A stretch of DNA of 6,469 nt from positions 1 to 6,469 of the forward strand of contig JAJHQY010000031.1 in assembly GCA_020833085.1 (NCBI GenBank), written 5' to 3'. The notes beneath the pieces were generated by a model. It was not told the DNA's origin, searched no databases, and saw only the letters and a program-made list of their open reading frames with translations. Numbering within the stretch: position 1 is the stretch's first letter; each line of letters starts with the position of its first letter. The position numbers and the translations under genes are program-made. The stretch is from Desulfurococcaceae archaeon. Lineage in GTDB: Archaea > Thermoproteota > Thermoprotei_A > Sulfolobales > Desulfurococcaceae. Positions 5,019-6,469 of this stretch are shown here, piece after piece.

Positions 5019-6161
5019 CTAGCCGACAATTGCTATTTCTCTTACTAGTTTACCGGTTTTGAATCTCTCTATCGTCAAGTTCTCGGCTACTGGTATACTG
5101 GGTCTCCCGCTGAGAATCCAGTCGGCTATTAGTAAGCCCGTGACGGGCCCCATCATTAAGCCGTGTCCACTAAAGCCGGCTGCTACGTAGAGATTTTCGT
5201 AGGGGGGGACAGGGCCGTACACGGGGTGGTGGTCCGGGGTCGTCTCGTAGTAGCCTATCCAGTAGCGTAGTATATTCACGTGTCGCAGTACCGGTATTAG
5301 CTCTACGAGAGGCTTAATAGTCGCGCTTATAGCGTCAACGCGGTGCGAGGTCAAGGGGGCTTCGTGAATATCGCTAATATTCCTCGCGAATATTAGACCT
5401 CCGTGTTCTACTTGTGTGACGTAAGGAGCGCCGGGAGTATCCCAGTCGATTATTAGTGCCGGTCTAATTATCTCTGCGTAGGGCTCTGTTATAACTGGGT
5501 GTCTCGTCTCGTCTACTACGGGGAACTCGACGTTCGCGGAGGCGAGGAGCTCGCGCGTTCCTCTACCACCAGCAGCGATCACGAAGACGTCGCCTTCGAC
5601 TTCACCTCTACTAGTAATAGCGCTCTTGACTCTGTAGCCGCTCACAGTAAGCCTGTTTACTCTAGTGTAGAAGTGGAAGACCACACCTAAAGATTTCAGC
5701 TTTAAGTAGAGCTTTACAATGTTCTCGAGGACGGGCATTCTACCAGCTGTTGGGTCGAAGAGAGCGCCCGCTACAATGCCCTTGTTTAATCCCGGCTGAA
5801 TTCTAGCCGCCTCGTCCCGGTCGAGTACTCTAGTGGGAACTCCGTACTCGTTGTGAAACGCGGCGAGTTTCTTAAAGACGTCGAGAGTCTCCCGCCTCCT
5901 AGCGATCCACAAGTAGCCAGTCTGCTTTAACTGCAATCCCAGTTCTTCCCTGTAAGCGAGCCAAAGTTCAATGCTCTTCTTCATTAGTATGACGTGTTCA
6001 GGTGACGTGAACGAGGAGCGGAAACACCCAATATTCCTCGTAGAGCCCCCAGACCCCAGATACCTCTCCTCTAAGACAACTACGTCTCTAATACCGCGCT
6101 TTAATAGCTCGTATGCCGTGAAGAGCCCACTAATACCCCCACCCACGATCACGACTCTCAC
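5019..6161 (-). CDS. FAD-dependent DAO-family dehydrogenase, beta subunit-like (proline/sarcosine type)
   Basis: A 380-residue flavoprotein of the D-amino-acid-oxidase superfamily that oxidises a secondary or primary amine of a small amino acid. Seen are the Rossmann dinucleotide motif VIVGGGISGL (4-13) with ribose-binding acid E31/E32, GSGGSTRNIGCFR (36-48) typical of sarcosine oxidase and proline dehydrogenase beta subunits, HPVITEP (221-227), VIAAGGRG (194-201), WIGYYETTPDHHPVYG (301-316) and the C-terminal FAD motif YVAAGFSGHGLMMGP (325-339). No signal peptide is evident. The start is GTG (6161-6159), overlapping the preceding [2Fe-2S] gene by 4 bases with GGTGGTGAG just upstream, so translation is coupled. 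Together they resemble the heteromultimeric dye-linked L-proline dehydrogenase of Thermococcales. Sarcosine, dimethylglycine, D-proline or hydroxyproline are alternative substrates. Confidence 0.83.
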   Translation of the reverse strand: MRVVIVGGGISGLFTAYELLKRGIRDVVVLEERYLGSGGSTRNIGCFRSSFTSPEHVILMKKSIELWLAYREELGLQLKQTGYLWIARRRETLDVFKKLAAFHNEYGVPTRVLDRDEAARIQPGLNKGIVAGALFDPTAGRMPVLENIVKLYLKLKSLGVVFHFYTRVNRLTVSGYRVKSAITSRGEVEGDVFVIAAGGRGTRELLASANVEFPVVDETRHPVITEPYAEIIRPALIIDWDTPGAPYVTQVEHGGLIFARNISDIHEAPLTSHRVDAISATIKPLVELIPVLRHVNILRYWIGYYETTPDHHPVYGPVPPYENLYVAAGFSGHGLMMGPVTGLLIADWILSGRPSIPVAENLTIERFKTGKLVREIAIVG

Positions 6162-6448
6162 TGCTCACCACCAGCGAGGAGCACTCTAGCTGGAACTGGG
6201 ACTATGGGGGGCCTGACTCTGTACTCTGAGAGGACCTCCTCGATTCTCCTATTAGTCAGCCTCGCGAATATTCTCGCGGCTACTAGTAGGCAACTCCTGC
6301 CCTGACAGGGGCCAAAGCCTATTCTCAAGTACTTCCTCAAGACCTCGAAGTCGTCGACGCCGGCTCTAATAGCGCTGACTACATCGTCTAGTGTTATGTC
6401 ATTGCAGCGACAAATAATAGTAGTGGCTCTCCTCACCTCTTCACCCAT
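6158..6448 (-). CDS. BFD-like [2Fe-2S]-binding protein, small subunit of amine/proline dehydrogenase
   Basis: A 96-residue protein with the BFD-like [2Fe-2S] pattern: CRCN (C13, C15), a helical segment TLDDVVSAIRAGVDDFEVLRK, then GPCQGRSC (C48, C53). This CxC-x32-CxxxxC arrangement occurs in the C-terminal part of sarcosine oxidase alpha, HcnB and opine or octopine oxidase subunits, and as small separate subunits in archaeal amino acid dehydrogenases. It would pass electrons between the flavin subunits. The C-terminal 40 residues extend beyond the core and end with a Pro/Val-rich tail. The ATG at 6448 is preceded by GAGGTGA (6462-6456) at a 7-base spacing. The gene overlaps the FAD gene by 4 bases. 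A TGA at 6463-6461 could be the stop of an upstream gene, plausibly the large NAD(P)/FAD subunit, outside this window. Confidence 0.82.
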   Translation of the reverse strand: MGEEVRRATTIICRCNDITLDDVVSAIRAGVDDFEVLRKYLRIGFGPCQGRSCLLVAARIFARLTNRRIEEVLSEYRVRPPIVPVPARVLLAGGEQ

Positions 6449-6455
6449 ATAGCTC

Positions 6456-6462
6456 TCACCTC
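6456..6462 (-). promoter_or_regulatory. Strong ribosome binding site of the [2Fe-2S] subunit gene
   Basis: GAGGTGA on the minus strand, 7 bases before the ATG at 6448, is the strongest match to the anti-Shine-Dalgarno sequence in the window and confirms this start. Its use fits an internal position in a longer leftward operon. No TATA-like element is visible in the few bases to the edge. Confidence 0.6.
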
Positions 6463-6469
6463 AAGCCCC

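Noticed and set aside
5499..6189. Plus-strand short open frames (5499-5690 and 5971-6189) against the FAD gene
   Set aside because: Both are antisense to conserved FAD-protein motifs with Ser/Thr-rich composition; no start signals were seen. The same holds for 1071-1265 against nurA.

Overview
The window looks like chromosomal DNA of a hyperthermophilic crenarchaeon, probably Desulfurococcales or a relative; I do not assign a species. The reasons are a NurA/HerA gene pair, a four-cysteine Cas4-family nuclease, frequent GTG and TTG starts, GAGGTG-type ribosome binding sites, short TATA-like promoters, AGG/AGA arginine codons, very tight gene packing and many CTAG tetramers. No insertion sequence, CRISPR array, tRNA or rRNA gene was seen.

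Layout. On the minus strand from about 1495 down to 1 lies a NurA-domain nuclease gene followed by the start of a HerA-type ATPase/translocase gene that is cut by the left edge. A 70-base divergent promoter region (1496-1565) separates it from a plus-strand operon: a DHH phosphoesterase, a histone-deacetylase-family hydrolase 2-11 bases later (depending on start), and a CYTH-domain triphosphate enzyme overlapping it by 4 bases. After a 51-base gap comes a solitary Cas4-like PD-(D/E)XK Fe-S nuclease, also on plus. On the minus strand from 6448 down to 5019 is a two-gene unit encoding a small BFD-like [2Fe-2S] protein and a DAO-family FAD dehydrogenase. These resemble two subunits of a multi-subunit, dye-linked proline/sarcosine-type dehydrogenase whose large subunit gene probably lies just beyond the right edge.

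The convergent gap between the Cas4-like gene and the FAD gene (4870-5018) holds what I consider the best hidden feature: a nearly ideal box C/D guide sRNA on plus (C box 4909-4915, degenerate D' 4929-4932, C' 4938-4944, D 4957-4960). It has 13- and 12-base guides and a TATA-like element at the right distance upstream. The D guide is complementary to a leucine CAA anticodon loop and places the box D+5 methylation on the wobble base C34. A strong hairpin (4986-5015) follows it.

How the genes fit together. The left 4.9 kb collects three unrelated nuclease or phosphoesterase folds (NurA, DHH, Cas4-like) and a DNA translocase, which suggests DNA end processing or repair. The deacetylase and CYTH enzyme are co-transcribed with the DHH gene, but their substrates cannot be read from sequence. 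The right end is a separate catabolic redox operon.
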